Assembly: GCF_003815775.1 (NCBI RefSeq)
Contig: NZ_CP033926.1
Span: forward strand, 1,550,001-1,614,000
Reading direction: 5' to 3'
Source: Chryseobacterium joostei
GTDB taxonomy: Bacteria > Bacteroidota > Bacteroidia > Flavobacteriales > Weeksellaceae
DNA length: 64,000 bases
Of this stretch, positions 16,269 to 24,487 are shown piece after piece. The notes beneath the pieces were generated by a model, which saw nothing but the letters and a program-made list of their open reading frames with translations, was not told the origin of the DNA and made no database searches. The position numbers and the translations under genes are program-made. Every line of letters starts with the position of its first letter. The stretch's first letter is position 1.

Positions 16269-18512
16269 TTATTTTTTAATAATCTTAAAGGTTTCCCAGC
16301 TGGTATTAGTCCGGATTCTAATCAAATAGATTCCCTCAGGATATGAAGTCATATCAATAGTATTTTTACTTTCCTCTAAACTTTCCTTTCTCATGATAAT
16401 TTTCCCTGCAAGATCATAAACAAACAATTCATCAATCACATTCGGTGATTTTATTTTAATCATTCCCTTTGTCGGATTCGGAAAAATTACCGTTTTGAAA
16501 TCAAGCTGATTGCTTATTTCTTTTTCCATTTTTTTATTGATATTTTCATTGGAAATTCCTTTACTACACTCCGGAAGAGTGGCTCTTTGAAGGATTAATC
16601 TTAGTAACAAGTCATTCAATTTTTCAACTTCATAGGAGTCAATAGTAGGTTTAATGTGATTATTTCCTATTCCACTATCGTTCGTCAGAAATGTATAGGT
16701 TCCGTTTGTGAGTAACGCAAAGTTTCTCATTAAATATTCGGTTTCCTTATCGGTATCACTTGCTGCCAAAGGAATAATGGTAATCCCTTTTTTAGCAGCA
16801 TCTTTTATTTTATTATATAATTTCCGGACATTTTCTTCTGACTGGTGTGGAGGTGCATCCAAAATGAGGAACATAATCTTGGTGGAATTTGTACTGCTCC
16901 ATTTCAATTCATCAATGGAAACCTGCATTGCTTCTACTACAGCTTCCGGAGTATCTCCTCCCCCAGCAGCTTTTTGTTGCTTGATAAATTCTATTAAGTT
17001 CTCTGCTTTATCAGAAAAGTCAAATTTTCGGGTAATATATTCATCTCCTTTATCTCTATAAAATACAGAGCCATATCTTACTTCTGTATTTTTCAAATTA
17101 GTTTCAACTTTTCTTAAGACATCCAACAATTCAGATTGTAAATAAGAAATCTCATCCCCCATAGAACCTGTTGCATCTACTACAAAAGCCAAATCCAATA
17201 TCCTTTTTTCCAGACATGATTTATTCATAACAATCAGGTTTTGTTCGTTTTTGAACTCCGTGACATCGTTATTTAAAATCTGGCCTGCGGCATCAGATAA
17301 ATAATACTTTTGGGAATCTGAATTTTCGTTAGTCATCGGATTGATCCATAATTCTGCATTTCCTAAATTATCTGAAACAGCCTCCCAGATTACATTTTTC
17401 TTATCATCCAATAGCTTTATTCTTTCTCCTACAACCGGTTTTCTATCCTTATTTACCAATTGTACAGAAACTCTCCTGTCAGCAAAAAACTTCCAGATAT
17501 TTTTATATTGATCAAGGCTTGGTACTGCTATATCTTTCCAATAGTTCCATTTAGAAAAATCATTCACCTCTCCAGCGGTAAGTAGCCCTGCTTTTGGGAA
17601 CTCTTTTTCTTTTTCTATGGGTTTCTTTGGTAATTCCTCGATACTTTTTGAAGATAGTTCTTCAAATTTTGCTTTTTCAGCTCCTCGTAAACGTTTTGTT
17701 CTTATAATAATTACCCCATTGCCAGCTCTGCTTCCAAATAATGCTGATGCCTCTTCATTTTTAAGAACTTTTATATCTTTAATCCTTTCCGGTTTTATAA
17801 CACTTAAAGCTTCTGGATTTACAGGTAAACCATTCACCACAACCAAAGGTTTGCGACTGCTTTCATTTATACTGCTTAGTCCCCTAATACATACATTTCC
17901 ATCTTTTTCTGGTCTAGAAATGGATATTCCTGCAACATACCCACCTAGTTCTTTTGCTATGTTTACCTCACTAGAAGCAATACTTATCGGTTCTTTCTTT
18001 TTACTCCCATATCCAGTGATTACAACCTCTTCAATAGCCTTATCTGAAGTTTCTAAATGGTGTTGAATAGGCGGCGGTAGAAATACAGATTGAGCACTTG
18101 GTGCTTTTAATGGTATGGGAACAGGATTACCATTAACCGCTAATTTCTCTACAATAGAATTAGACTTGTTTTTCTCTTTTTCTTTTTGAATATTCTCTTT
18201 TGTTATACTGTCTATTGATACTATATGGTTGCTTTCAACAGATTCCTGTAAGCTTCTCTGCTCTAATATTTCCGATTTTACAGACTCTACAGTATTTTTT
18301 TTGTCCAGAAAGTAAAAGGCACCCAAACCAATCATCAAGCTAGCTGCAATCCCGTACGGAAACCAGACAGGAATGATTCTCTTTTTCTCCTCTTTTTTAT
18401 CCAGTTTTTCTTCAATCTTCCCCCAAACTTTATCAAAACCAGGAAAAACTGTTGGCTCATCTGAAAGCTTAGAAGCTTCATTGAATTTTTGATCTATATG
18501 ATTATTTTCCAT
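16269..18512 (-). CDS. Membrane-anchored protein with anti-sigma-like N-terminus, TonB plug, VWA domain and T9SS-type tail
   Basis: 747 residues. Residues 1-47 look like a cytosolic anti-sigma segment (FDKVWGKIEEKLDKKEEKKR). One transmembrane helix spans about 48-69. Then a linker, a SusC-type plug at about 157-275 (EEVVITGYG ... IRGLSS ... ALFGSRAGNGVIII) and an Ig-like beta domain at about 330-430. A VWA domain follows at about 437-640 with a MIDAS start DATGSMGDE and a later GGGDTPEAV. The last ~75 residues (FPNPTKGMIKIKS...GIYLIRI) look like a type A T9SS sorting domain. Having both an inner-membrane anchor and an outer-membrane sorting tail is contradictory unless the protein is cut or assembled in an unusual way. 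The gene follows the ECF sigma gene by 12 bp, which supports an anti-sigma role. Confidence 0.85.
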   Translation of the reverse strand: MENNHIDQKFNEASKLSDEPTVFPGFDKVWGKIEEKLDKKEEKKRIIPVWFPYGIAASLMIGLGAFYFLDKKNTVESVKSEILEQRSLQESVESNHIVSIDSITKENIQKEKEKNKSNSIVEKLAVNGNPVPIPLKAPSAQSVFLPPPIQHHLETSDKAIEEVVITGYGSKKKEPISIASSEVNIAKELGGYVAGISISRPEKDGNVCIRGLSSINESSRKPLVVVNGLPVNPEALSVIKPERIKDIKVLKNEEASALFGSRAGNGVIIIRTKRLRGAEKAKFEELSSKSIEELPKKPIEKEKEFPKAGLLTAGEVNDFSKWNYWKDIAVPSLDQYKNIWKFFADRRVSVQLVNKDRKPVVGERIKLLDDKKNVIWEAVSDNLGNAELWINPMTNENSDSQKYYLSDAAGQILNNDVTEFKNEQNLIVMNKSCLEKRILDLAFVVDATGSMGDEISYLQSELLDVLRKVETNLKNTEVRYGSVFYRDKGDEYITRKFDFSDKAENLIEFIKQQKAAGGGDTPEAVVEAMQVSIDELKWSSTNSTKIMFLILDAPPHQSEENVRKLYNKIKDAAKKGITIIPLAASDTDKETEYLMRNFALLTNGTYTFLTNDSGIGNNHIKPTIDSYEVEKLNDLLLRLILQRATLPECSKGISNENINKKMEKEISNQLDFKTVIFPNPTKGMIKIKSPNVIDELFVYDLAGKIIMRKESLEESKNTIDMTSYPEGIYLIRIRTNTSWETFKIIKK

Positions 18513-18525
18513 TGTTGTAAAAGTT

Positions 18526-19044
18526 TTAAATGTGTTGATTTAGCAAAAGTTCCTGTAGTTTTTTTCGGGCAAAATTGAGCTGGGATTTTGATGTTCCCTC
18601 ACTGATAGAAAGCATCGAAGCTATTTCCTTATGCGGATATCCTTCAATGGCAAAAAGATTAAATATAGCTCTACAGCCCTCTGGAAGAAAATTTAGAAGA
18701 TTTAGAATATCTTTTTCAAAAGAAATATTTTCTACCGTTCCTTCTGAACCACCCATAAAGTTTTCATCCAGAGAAATATGAAGAGCTTTATTCGCTCTTA
18801 ATTTCTGAAGACACTCATTAACTGCAATTTTCTTTGCCCAAGGTTCAAAGGTTTCAGCATTCTGAAGCTGGTCAATCTTTGTAAAGATCTTGTAAAATGT
18901 ATCGGCCAATACTTCCTCTATATCTTCATCGTTTTTTAAATAGCGTCTGCAGACTGAGTACAGCTTGCCTGCCATCTTCTCATAAACTTTCCGCTGTGCA
19001 TTGCGGTCGCTACGTTGGCATTCTAGTAATAATTCTCGTTCCAT
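18526..19044 (-). CDS. ECF-type RNA polymerase sigma factor
   Basis: 172 residues. Region 2 is visible at about 24-85 (YSVCRRYLKNDEDIEEVLADTFYKIFTKI...FEPWAKKIAVNECLQKLR). Region 4 is at about 115-165 (LPEGCRAIFNLFAIEGYPHKEIASMLSISEGTSKSQL). There is no signal sequence. It is first in a four-gene minus-strand unit, 12 bp ahead of the membrane protein with the anti-sigma-like N-terminus. The likely logic is signal received outside, then sigma release, then transcription of envelope genes, probably including this operon. No self-type promoter could be identified by eye. Confidence 0.92.
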   Translation of the reverse strand: MERELLLECQRSDRNAQRKVYEKMAGKLYSVCRRYLKNDEDIEEVLADTFYKIFTKIDQLQNAETFEPWAKKIAVNECLQKLRANKALHISLDENFMGGSEGTVENISFEKDILNLLNFLPEGCRAIFNLFAIEGYPHKEIASMLSISEGTSKSQLNFARKKLQELLLNQHI

Positions 19045-19286
19045 AGTCAGGAGTTATAGTAGTAAAGATGCAGGAACTTTGGTTGGGGTTGGAAACATAG
19101 TGAACTTTTTTTGAAATAAAATTGTAAAATCACAAAAGAACAAATAAATTTTACTTTCTAATTTCTATAAGATTTTGCCTGTCAATACTTTTATTTTTTA
19201 ACTTTTTTTAATTTCAAATTTAACTTTTCCTCTTGTAACAAATCTCTACTAGTAACGACTATTAATGAAATAATCTTTTTATAGTA

Positions 19287-20489
19287 ATGAAAAATGCGAA
19301 AATTGCATCATTACTTTTTGTTTTGTCTGCAGGAAGTATGATGTTTGCCCAAGATGACTTAATCAATAAGTTAAAAAACAACCACTCACAAAATGCTAAT
19401 TTTCAGTTCACCACACTAAAAGACGTTGGTGCAACTTCTGTAAAGAACCAAGGTTCATCAGGAACTTGCTGGAGTTACTCCGGGAATTCATTCCTTGAAT
19501 CTGAAATGCAGAGAATGGGTAAAAAGCCTGTGGATCTTGCTGAAATTTTTACAGCAAGAAATTCTTATCATGATAAAGCGAAGTTATACGTTTTAAATAA
19601 TGGAGCTATCAGTTGGGGTGACGGTGGAGAACTTCACGACGTTATCAATATGTACAAAAAATATGGTGCGGTTCCTCAGGATGCGTATTCAGGGTTGAAA
19701 GCAGGTCAAACAACCAACAACTTCAAGGAGATGCAGGGAAAATTAAAACCTGTTCTTGACAGCCTTGTTCAGGCTTCTTCTAAAGGAAAACTTTCTGACA
19801 ACTGGATGGATTCTGTAGATGCTATTCTTGATGAATATTTAGGAAAAGTACCAGCTAACTTCACTTATGAAGGAAAAAATTACACTCCTAAAACATTTGC
19901 TAAAGAAGTAGTGGGAGTTAATCCTGAAGATTATGTAGAATTATCTTCTTATAAAGACTATCCATACTACCAGAAATTTGTAGTTCCAATTCCTGATAAC
20001 TGGAGCCACGATTCTGATTGGAACGTTCCTATGAAGGACCTAACTGCAATTGTTGACAACGCAGTAAACAAAGGATATTCTATTGGTTGGGCAACAGACG
20101 TTTCTGAGCCGTATTTCTCATATAAAAATGGAGTAGCATATGTTCCTGACATGGATCTGGACCAGATTAATGCAGAAAATAAGCAGACTTTGTTTACAGA
20201 GCCTAAAAAAGATAAAACCATCACTGAAGATATGCGTCAGAAAGCTCTTAACAACCTTTCTACAACAGATGACCACGGTATGCACATTGTAGGTTTGGCA
20301 AAAGATCAAACTGGTAAAGAATATTATATGGTAAAAAATTCTTGGGGAGTAACGAATGACTTCGCAGGATATCTTTATGTAACAAAACCATATGTTGAGT
20401 ACAAATCAACGGCTATTTTGGTTCATAAGAATGCAATTCCAAAGAGCATCCTTAAACAATTAAAGCCAACCAAGAATATTGGTTTATAA
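19287..20489 (+). CDS. Secreted papain-family (C1, bleomycin hydrolase-like) cysteine peptidase
   Basis: 400 residues with a signal peptide (MKNAKIASLLFVLSAGSMMFAQ). Catalytic residues are all present: Gln55 and Cys61 in KNQGSSGTCWSYS, His in DDHGMHIVG, and Asn in VKNSWG. The arrangement, with a large insert between Cys and His, is like the C1B/aminopeptidase C group rather than short papain. There is no recognisable inhibitory propeptide between the signal peptide and the catalytic start (about 20 residues). It is divergent from the sigma/VWA/A2M operon across a 242-bp gap. A2M proteins trap proteases, so the neighbourhood is suggestive but no functional link is shown. A strong terminator follows. 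Confidence 0.92.
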   Translation: MKNAKIASLLFVLSAGSMMFAQDDLINKLKNNHSQNANFQFTTLKDVGATSVKNQGSSGTCWSYSGNSFLESEMQRMGKKPVDLAEIFTARNSYHDKAKLYVLNNGAISWGDGGELHDVINMYKKYGAVPQDAYSGLKAGQTTNNFKEMQGKLKPVLDSLVQASSKGKLSDNWMDSVDAILDEYLGKVPANFTYEGKNYTPKTFAKEVVGVNPEDYVELSSYKDYPYYQKFVVPIPDNWSHDSDWNVPMKDLTAIVDNAVNKGYSIGWATDVSEPYFSYKNGVAYVPDMDLDQINAENKQTLFTEPKKDKTITEDMRQKALNNLSTTDDHGMHIVGLAKDQTGKEYYMVKNSWGVTNDFAGYLYVTKPYVEYKSTAILVHKNAIPKSILKQLKPTKNIGL

Positions 20490-20541
20490 GAAATCACTTC
20501 TGTCATTTTTGATGACAGTTTTAGATATTTAAATCTGTTAA

Positions 20542-20573
20542 AAACGCGCTTCCAACATTTTGGAAGCGCGTTT
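20542..20573 (+). terminator. Strong terminator after the C1 peptidase gene
   Basis: Thirteen-bp stem AAACGCGCTTCCA / TGGAAGCGCGTTT with a short loop, followed by TATTTTTA. Confidence 0.9.
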
Positions 20574-20597
20574 ATTTTTATGAATATGTCTTATAAA

Positions 20598-21035
20598 TTA
20601 TTTTCCTGTCAGATGGAGAAAGTAATCTGACAGAGAATATATTTTAGGCTTAGAACCTGCTTTATAATCAATGATCAACCATTTATTCTGAGATTCTTTT
20701 TTATCAAAAACATATTTCTCCTTTGGAAACTCAATTATTTTATGATCTGTAAAAATAATCTTATCGGGAGCTGCTTCATTTATTTCTGCAGAATAATAAT
20801 TAGCATCATCAGCAATTGTATAGAAATTGTCTTCTCCCTGTTTTTTCTTAATATCTGCAATTTCCGCTTCATCAGGGCTCAGCATCAATATTGTAGAGCT
20901 AGTGATTATAGTATCCGCCTTTACTTTCTGATTTGAATTTTGAGTCAATGATGATTTCCTTTCTGTTTTTTGACACGATAATAAGCAGGTTAATAGTGAA
21001 AAAGATAGGCTTACGAAATATTTCATGGGCTTCAT
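20598..21035 (-). CDS. Small lipoprotein, unknown function
   Basis: 145 residues (or 142 from the internal MKYF). A lipobox is clear: LLTCLLSC followed by QKTERKSS, so it is a lipid-anchored periplasmic or outer-membrane protein. The mature part is Lys/Glu rich with DEAEIADIKKKQGEDNF and ends in LSDYFLHLTGK. I recognise no family. It is probably co-transcribed with the next upstream gene (23-bp gap). Confidence 0.7.
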   Translation of the reverse strand: MKPMKYFVSLSFSLLTCLLSCQKTERKSSLTQNSNQKVKADTIITSSTILMLSPDEAEIADIKKKQGEDNFYTIADDANYYSAEINEAAPDKIIFTDHKIIEFPKEKYVFDKKESQNKWLIIDYKAGSKPKIYSLSDYFLHLTGK

Positions 21036-21058
21036 TTAAATGATTAAAAATTGTGTAT

Positions 21059-21565
21059 TTATAATGTAATTGTATCCGGACATTTGATAAGATGAACCGT
21101 TTTTTCTTTATGATTAAATGGATTTTCTGTTTGAATATATTTTCCAGTCTTTTTATAATAGAAACCAAACCATGTTAAGTTTATTCTGGATTCATCAATA
21201 ACTTCAAAGTACCCGACTGGTTTTTTCCTATCCATATTGTCCCAATTTTTCATCTCTTTTGGTAAAGGGATAATGGGAGGAAAATCGGTGAAATAAAGTT
21301 CATATTTATTAGTTCCCATCTTTTTAAGATCAGCATTCATAGAGAATCTTTCCAATACGGTAAATTGTGCACTGGTAATTACTGATGAAATGTACACCCG
21401 ATTTCTTGCTTTACAACTTGAAGACCATACTCCCTCAATTGTCTTTACGGAAATCTCGGAAGTTGCCTTTTTTTCCAGCGGTAAAGATGGTTGCTTTTCT
21501 TTTCGTTGGCCATCATAAGAAAATAAGAATAATGACATCCCTATTGTCAACAAGGTTTTCCTCAT
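21059..21565 (-). CDS. Secreted hypothetical protein
   Basis: I take the start at MRKTLLTIGMSLFLFSYDGQ (cat at 21563-21565), giving 168 residues; the reading from 21622 adds 19 residues before the signal peptide. The mature part holds TIEGVWSSSCKARNRVYISS, then FDVIDES-like strands ending with HLIKCPDTITL. This is a beta-rich layout reminiscent of small 'stress-sensing' or lipocalin-like periplasmic proteins, but no family can be named. It is upstream of the lipoprotein gene in the same direction. Confidence 0.65.
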   Translation of the reverse strand: MRKTLLTIGMSLFLFSYDGQRKEKQPSLPLEKKATSEISVKTIEGVWSSSCKARNRVYISSVITSAQFTVLERFSMNADLKKMGTNKYELYFTDFPPIIPLPKEMKNWDNMDRKKPVGYFEVIDESRINLTWFGFYYKKTGKYIQTENPFNHKEKTVHLIKCPDTITL

Positions 21566-21698
21566 AGTTTTTAATTTTTTCATTCTTAAAATTTGTCTGA
21601 CATCACTGCAAACTTCTTTCAAGATAATGACTCTACAAATAAAGGGAAAAATAGATTAAAATAAAATTTAAAATAATTTCACTAATTAGCGAAAAATA

Positions 21699-21728
21699 TT
21701 GCTTAATTATCAAAAAATATTACATTTG
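21699..21728 (+). promoter_or_regulatory. Promoter of the GG-leader peptide gene
   Basis: TTG (21699-21701), a 19-bp spacer and TACATTTG (21721-21728), an exact Bacteroidota promoter pattern. The start codon follows 23 bp after the -7 box. Confidence 0.8.
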
Positions 21729-21751
21729 TAGCAACCAACAAATTATTACAA

Positions 21752-21910
21752 ATGAAAAATCTAAAGAAACTAGCAAAATCAGAATTGAGAAAAATTAATG
21801 GTGGAAATGCTCCTGCCTGCGAAGGTGGACAAATTGCCTGCCGTCATAAAGCTGAGGATGGCTTTCCTGCTTACTGGACCTGCGAACCAGCCGCACTGGG
21901 ATGTAGGTAG
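21752..21910 (+). CDS. Double-glycine-leader bacteriocin-like peptide
   Basis: 52 residues. The leader MKNLKKLAKSELRKINGG fits the L-x(n)-EL-x-x-I-x-GG consensus cleaved by peptidase-containing ABC exporters (C39 type). The predicted 34-residue core has four cysteines at 23, 30, 44 and 51, spaced C-x6-C-x13-C-x6-C, and is Gly/Ala/Pro-rich with one Trp. The gene has a perfect promoter and its own terminator, so it is a real single-gene unit. Flavobacteria often carry such 'bacteriocin-like' genes scattered without an adjacent exporter or immunity gene, and none is seen here. Function (antimicrobial, signal or RiPP precursor) is open. Confidence 0.85.
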   Translation: MKNLKKLAKSELRKINGGNAPACEGGQIACRHKAEDGFPAYWTCEPAALGCR

Positions 21911-21923
21911 ATTCTAAAATAAC

Positions 21924-21959
21924 AAAACCGGTCCTCAGAGATTCTGAAGACCGGTTTTT
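21924..21959. terminator. Terminator after the GG-leader peptide gene
   Basis: Ten-bp outer stem AAAACCGGTC/GACCGGTTTT with a partly paired inner part, followed by T. It starts 14 bp after the stop codon. Confidence 0.85.
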
Positions 21960-22103
21960 AATAAATAGGTGAAAATTAAATATAAAATAAAGTGAATTAT
22001 GCTGATTAATATGAATGGTGAAACGTTAATTTCGCTTTACAAGTGAATAAATTATGCTGTAAAAAATTACCCGTAAAGCTTATCTCATTCTTCCCAATTC
22101 ATA

Positions 22104-23162
22104 TTAAAATAATACGCTCATACTTTCTGCTGAAAAGTCTAAAAGTTCCTCAACGTTTCCATCTTTGATCTTTTTTACCCATTGATAATCCTGCAAAATA
22201 GCACGTCCTACGGCAACAAGATCAAACTCCTCATTATCAAGTCTTCTTATTAACTCTGTAAGGTCTGTTTTTTCTGTTCCCTGGCCTGCAAAAGCATTTA
22301 AGAAATCTCCGTTTAAACCTACAGAACCCACGGTAATGGTTGGTTGGCCTGTAATTTTCTTAGCCCAACCTGCAAAGTTTAAATCAGAACCTTCAAATTC
22401 CGGCTCCCAAAAACGACGCTGTGAACAGTGGAAAATATCTACTCCGGCTTCTTTTAATGGCAACAACCAGTCTTCCATTTCATTAGGTGTAAAGGCAAGT
22501 CTAGTCTTATAATCCTGCTGTTTCCATTGCGAAAGACGAAGAATAATGGTAAAGTCCTCTCCTACCGCTGCTCTGATAGCTTTTACTACATCCACAGCAA
22601 ATCGGCTTCTTTCCTTTAAGGTTTTCCCGCCGTATTCATCTGTTCTTGTATTGGTTACTTCCCAGAAAAACTGATCGATAAGATACCCATGTGCACCATG
22701 AATTTCAAGACAGTCAAAACCAAGATCCTTTGCGGATTTTGCAGAAGCTGCAAACTGTGCAATTGTATCCTGAATATCCTCAATGGTCATTGTTGAAGCC
22801 TTTTCCATTGGAACTAAAGGATAGTCTTCAGACATTCTTGTATCTCCTACATGCCAGATCTGCGGTCCCATTTTACCACCATTCTGATGTACGGTGTCTA
22901 TTACGTTTTTCCAGCCGTTTAAAGCTTCTGTTCCGTAGAAATCCGGGATGTTTTGTACATTCTTTGACCCGGGTCTGTTGATAACAGTTCCTTCAGAAAG
23001 AATCAGCCCCACTTCTGAAGCAGCTCTTCTTCCGTAATAGTCTGCTATGTTCTGTGTAGGAACTCCATTGTCAGATTGTGCTCTGGTCATTGGAGCCATT
23101 ACGATTCTATTTTTAAGCTCTAGATTCTTGTATTGAAACGGTTTAAATAATGATGTACTCAT
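22104..23162 (-). CDS. Alkene reductase, Old Yellow Enzyme family
   Basis: 352 residues, FMN-dependent TIM barrel that reduces activated C=C bonds with NAD(P)H. Motifs: N-terminal LFKPFQYKNLELKNRIVMAPMTRAQ; GPQIWHVGD; the substrate-anion binding pair in DCLEIHGAHGYLIDQFFW; TDEYGGKTLKERSRFAVD; and the phosphate-binding C-terminal TVGSVG...VAVGRAILQD. Length is normal. It is divergent from an HxlR-type regulator with tandem GTAAC motifs between them, so induction by electrophiles or quinone-like compounds is likely (known for such pairs). It resembles nemA/xenA types, but I do not assign a symbol. Confidence 0.93.
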   Translation of the reverse strand: MSTSLFKPFQYKNLELKNRIVMAPMTRAQSDNGVPTQNIADYYGRRAASEVGLILSEGTVINRPGSKNVQNIPDFYGTEALNGWKNVIDTVHQNGGKMGPQIWHVGDTRMSEDYPLVPMEKASTMTIEDIQDTIAQFAASAKSAKDLGFDCLEIHGAHGYLIDQFFWEVTNTRTDEYGGKTLKERSRFAVDVVKAIRAAVGEDFTIILRLSQWKQQDYKTRLAFTPNEMEDWLLPLKEAGVDIFHCSQRRFWEPEFEGSDLNFAGWAKKITGQPTITVGSVGLNGDFLNAFAGQGTEKTDLTELIRRLDNEEFDLVAVGRAILQDYQWVKKIKDGNVEELLDFSAESMSVLF

Positions 23163-23186
23163 AATTTAAAATTGTATTTTATAATT

Positions 23187-23283
23187 GTTACACAAAGTAA
23201 CTAATAATAGTTCGTTTTTGTATCTTTCATTGAAAAAATAGTGGTAACTTCGCAGTAACTTACATTAGTAACATAAAAGTAAC
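23187..23283. promoter_or_regulatory. Tandem GTAAC operator array between OYE and HxlR genes
   Basis: GTAAC occurs at 23197, 23244, 23255, 23268 and 23279. The last four are spaced 11, 13 and 11 bp, about one helical turn each. GTTACACAAAGTAAC at 23187-23201 forms an inverted repeat. Position between the divergent genes fits binding by the HxlR-type regulator. Confidence 0.6.
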
Positions 23284-23326
23284 GTATGAGATTTTGGTTT
23301 CATATGGCTTAAGAAAATGTATCCCT

Positions 23327-23710
23327 ATGAAAAAGAATGAATTAATGCAATACAGCTGTCCTCTGGGCAAGGCAATGGCCGCGCTGGGAAGCAAATGGAA
23401 ACCCATCATTGTTCTGGTTATCAAGGACAGAAAATTACGCTTTGGAGAGCTTGCTGTACGCATTAACGTAATCTCCAGAAAGGTATTGACTGATCAATTG
23501 AGGGAAATGGAAAGCGATGGATTGATTATCCGTGAAGAATTTAAGGAACTTCCTCCAAGGGTAGAATATTCTCTTACTGAAAAAGGATTGGCACTGCTTC
23601 CAATTTTATATTTATTGGAAGAATGGGAGGCAAAATATCAAGTAAAAGGACTATATGATAAGGATTGTAGCCTGGTAGATAATAAAATAAAAAAGGCTGT
23701 CAATGTTTGA
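23327..23710 (+). CDS. HxlR family winged-helix transcriptional regulator
   Basis: 127 residues from MKKNELMQYSCPLGKAM (ATG at 23327); the longer reading from 23294 adds 11 unlikely residues. HxlR marks: C-P-L-G-K-A-M near the start with a redox-capable Cys, GSKWKPIIVLVIKDRKLRFGEL, ISRKVLTDQLREMESDGLI and PPRVEYSLTEKGLALLPIL. The Cys in YSCPLG is the position used by YodB/QorR-type sensors for thiol reagents. Divergent from the OYE gene, which is its probable target. Confidence 0.9.
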   Translation: MKKNELMQYSCPLGKAMAALGSKWKPIIVLVIKDRKLRFGELAVRINVISRKVLTDQLREMESDGLIIREEFKELPPRVEYSLTEKGLALLPILYLLEEWEAKYQVKGLYDKDCSLVDNKIKKAVNV

Positions 23711-23721
23711 CAGCTTTTTTT
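23696..23721. terminator. Terminator overlapping the end of the HxlR gene
   Basis: Eight-bp stem GCTGTCAA/TTGACAGC (23696-23703 with 23707-23714) with a 3-base loop, then seven T. The stop codon of the HxlR gene lies inside the hairpin. The convergent HNH gene ends at 23720. Confidence 0.85.
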
Positions 23722-24454
23722 ATATAATCTTATTTTTAATAATTTGTCTTAATTTATCAATTGACATATCTTCTACATTTCGATGAAGCATTCTATGACA
23801 ATTTGAACAAACAATTGCTAAGTCTTCCAATATCGTTTTCTGTCTAGATTCATAAGTTGACAAAGGTTTTATATGATGACATTCAATAAATTCATATCCA
23901 ATTTCTCCATATTTTTCATGAAAATCAAAATTACAAACTTCACATTCTAATTTTCCTTTCTCCTTTAGCACGTTATTCTTTTTAGTCCTTATCAATCCAC
24001 TATCTCTCTCCTTTAGTTTATGTAATTTATATAAAATCTCACCTTCAAAACTTTCTTTAACAGAGCTATCAATCTCATCTTCAATTTTATAAAGTTTAAT
24101 TAATGTTTCTTTTTCATGGATTGAATCTAAAATCAAATTAGCAATTCGTTTCAATTCACTTCCTTTTTTATAAAATTCATTAAAAGTTTCTTCATCTAGC
24201 TTAGAATAACTGGATAGTCCTTGATTTTCATTATCTGCATCAATAGCCATAAAATTACTTAATTTCATTGCTACACCGCTCGGGCTCCTGAAATTCAACT
24301 TCCTTTCTTCTTCAGAATATATTGGTAGTTTATTTAATTTTTCTGACAGCTCTATAACCTGAAAATTAGTTTTGGTGAATAAATTAGAGTCAAGCTCATA
24401 GTATAGATTTAAAGTTAAAATTAATTCATCTCTATGCCATCTAGGGTTTTTCAT
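23720..24454 (-). CDS. HNH endonuclease family protein
   Basis: 244 residues. The C-terminal HNH zinc fold is complete: CEVCNFDFHEKYG, IECHHIKPLS and CSNCHRMLHR supply two Cys-x2-Cys pairs and the catalytic His. The N-terminal part (NPRWHRDELILTLNLYY, RSPSGVAMKLSNFMAID) resembles the N-terminal region of stand-alone HNH proteins sometimes linked to restriction. No methyltransferase or other restriction partner is adjacent; the methyltransferase upstream (24488) is of the small-molecule type. AT content is higher than in its neighbours, which fits recent acquisition. It could be a Type IV-like restriction nuclease. Confidence 0.85.
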   Translation of the reverse strand: MKNPRWHRDELILTLNLYYELDSNLFTKTNFQVIELSEKLNKLPIYSEEERKLNFRSPSGVAMKLSNFMAIDADNENQGLSSYSKLDEETFNEFYKKGSELKRIANLILDSIHEKETLIKLYKIEDEIDSSVKESFEGEILYKLHKLKERDSGLIRTKKNNVLKEKGKLECEVCNFDFHEKYGEIGYEFIECHHIKPLSTYESRQKTILEDLAIVCSNCHRMLHRNVEDMSIDKLRQIIKNKII

Positions 24455-24487
24455 GGAATATTTTTAAATGTAAAATTAGCTTATATA

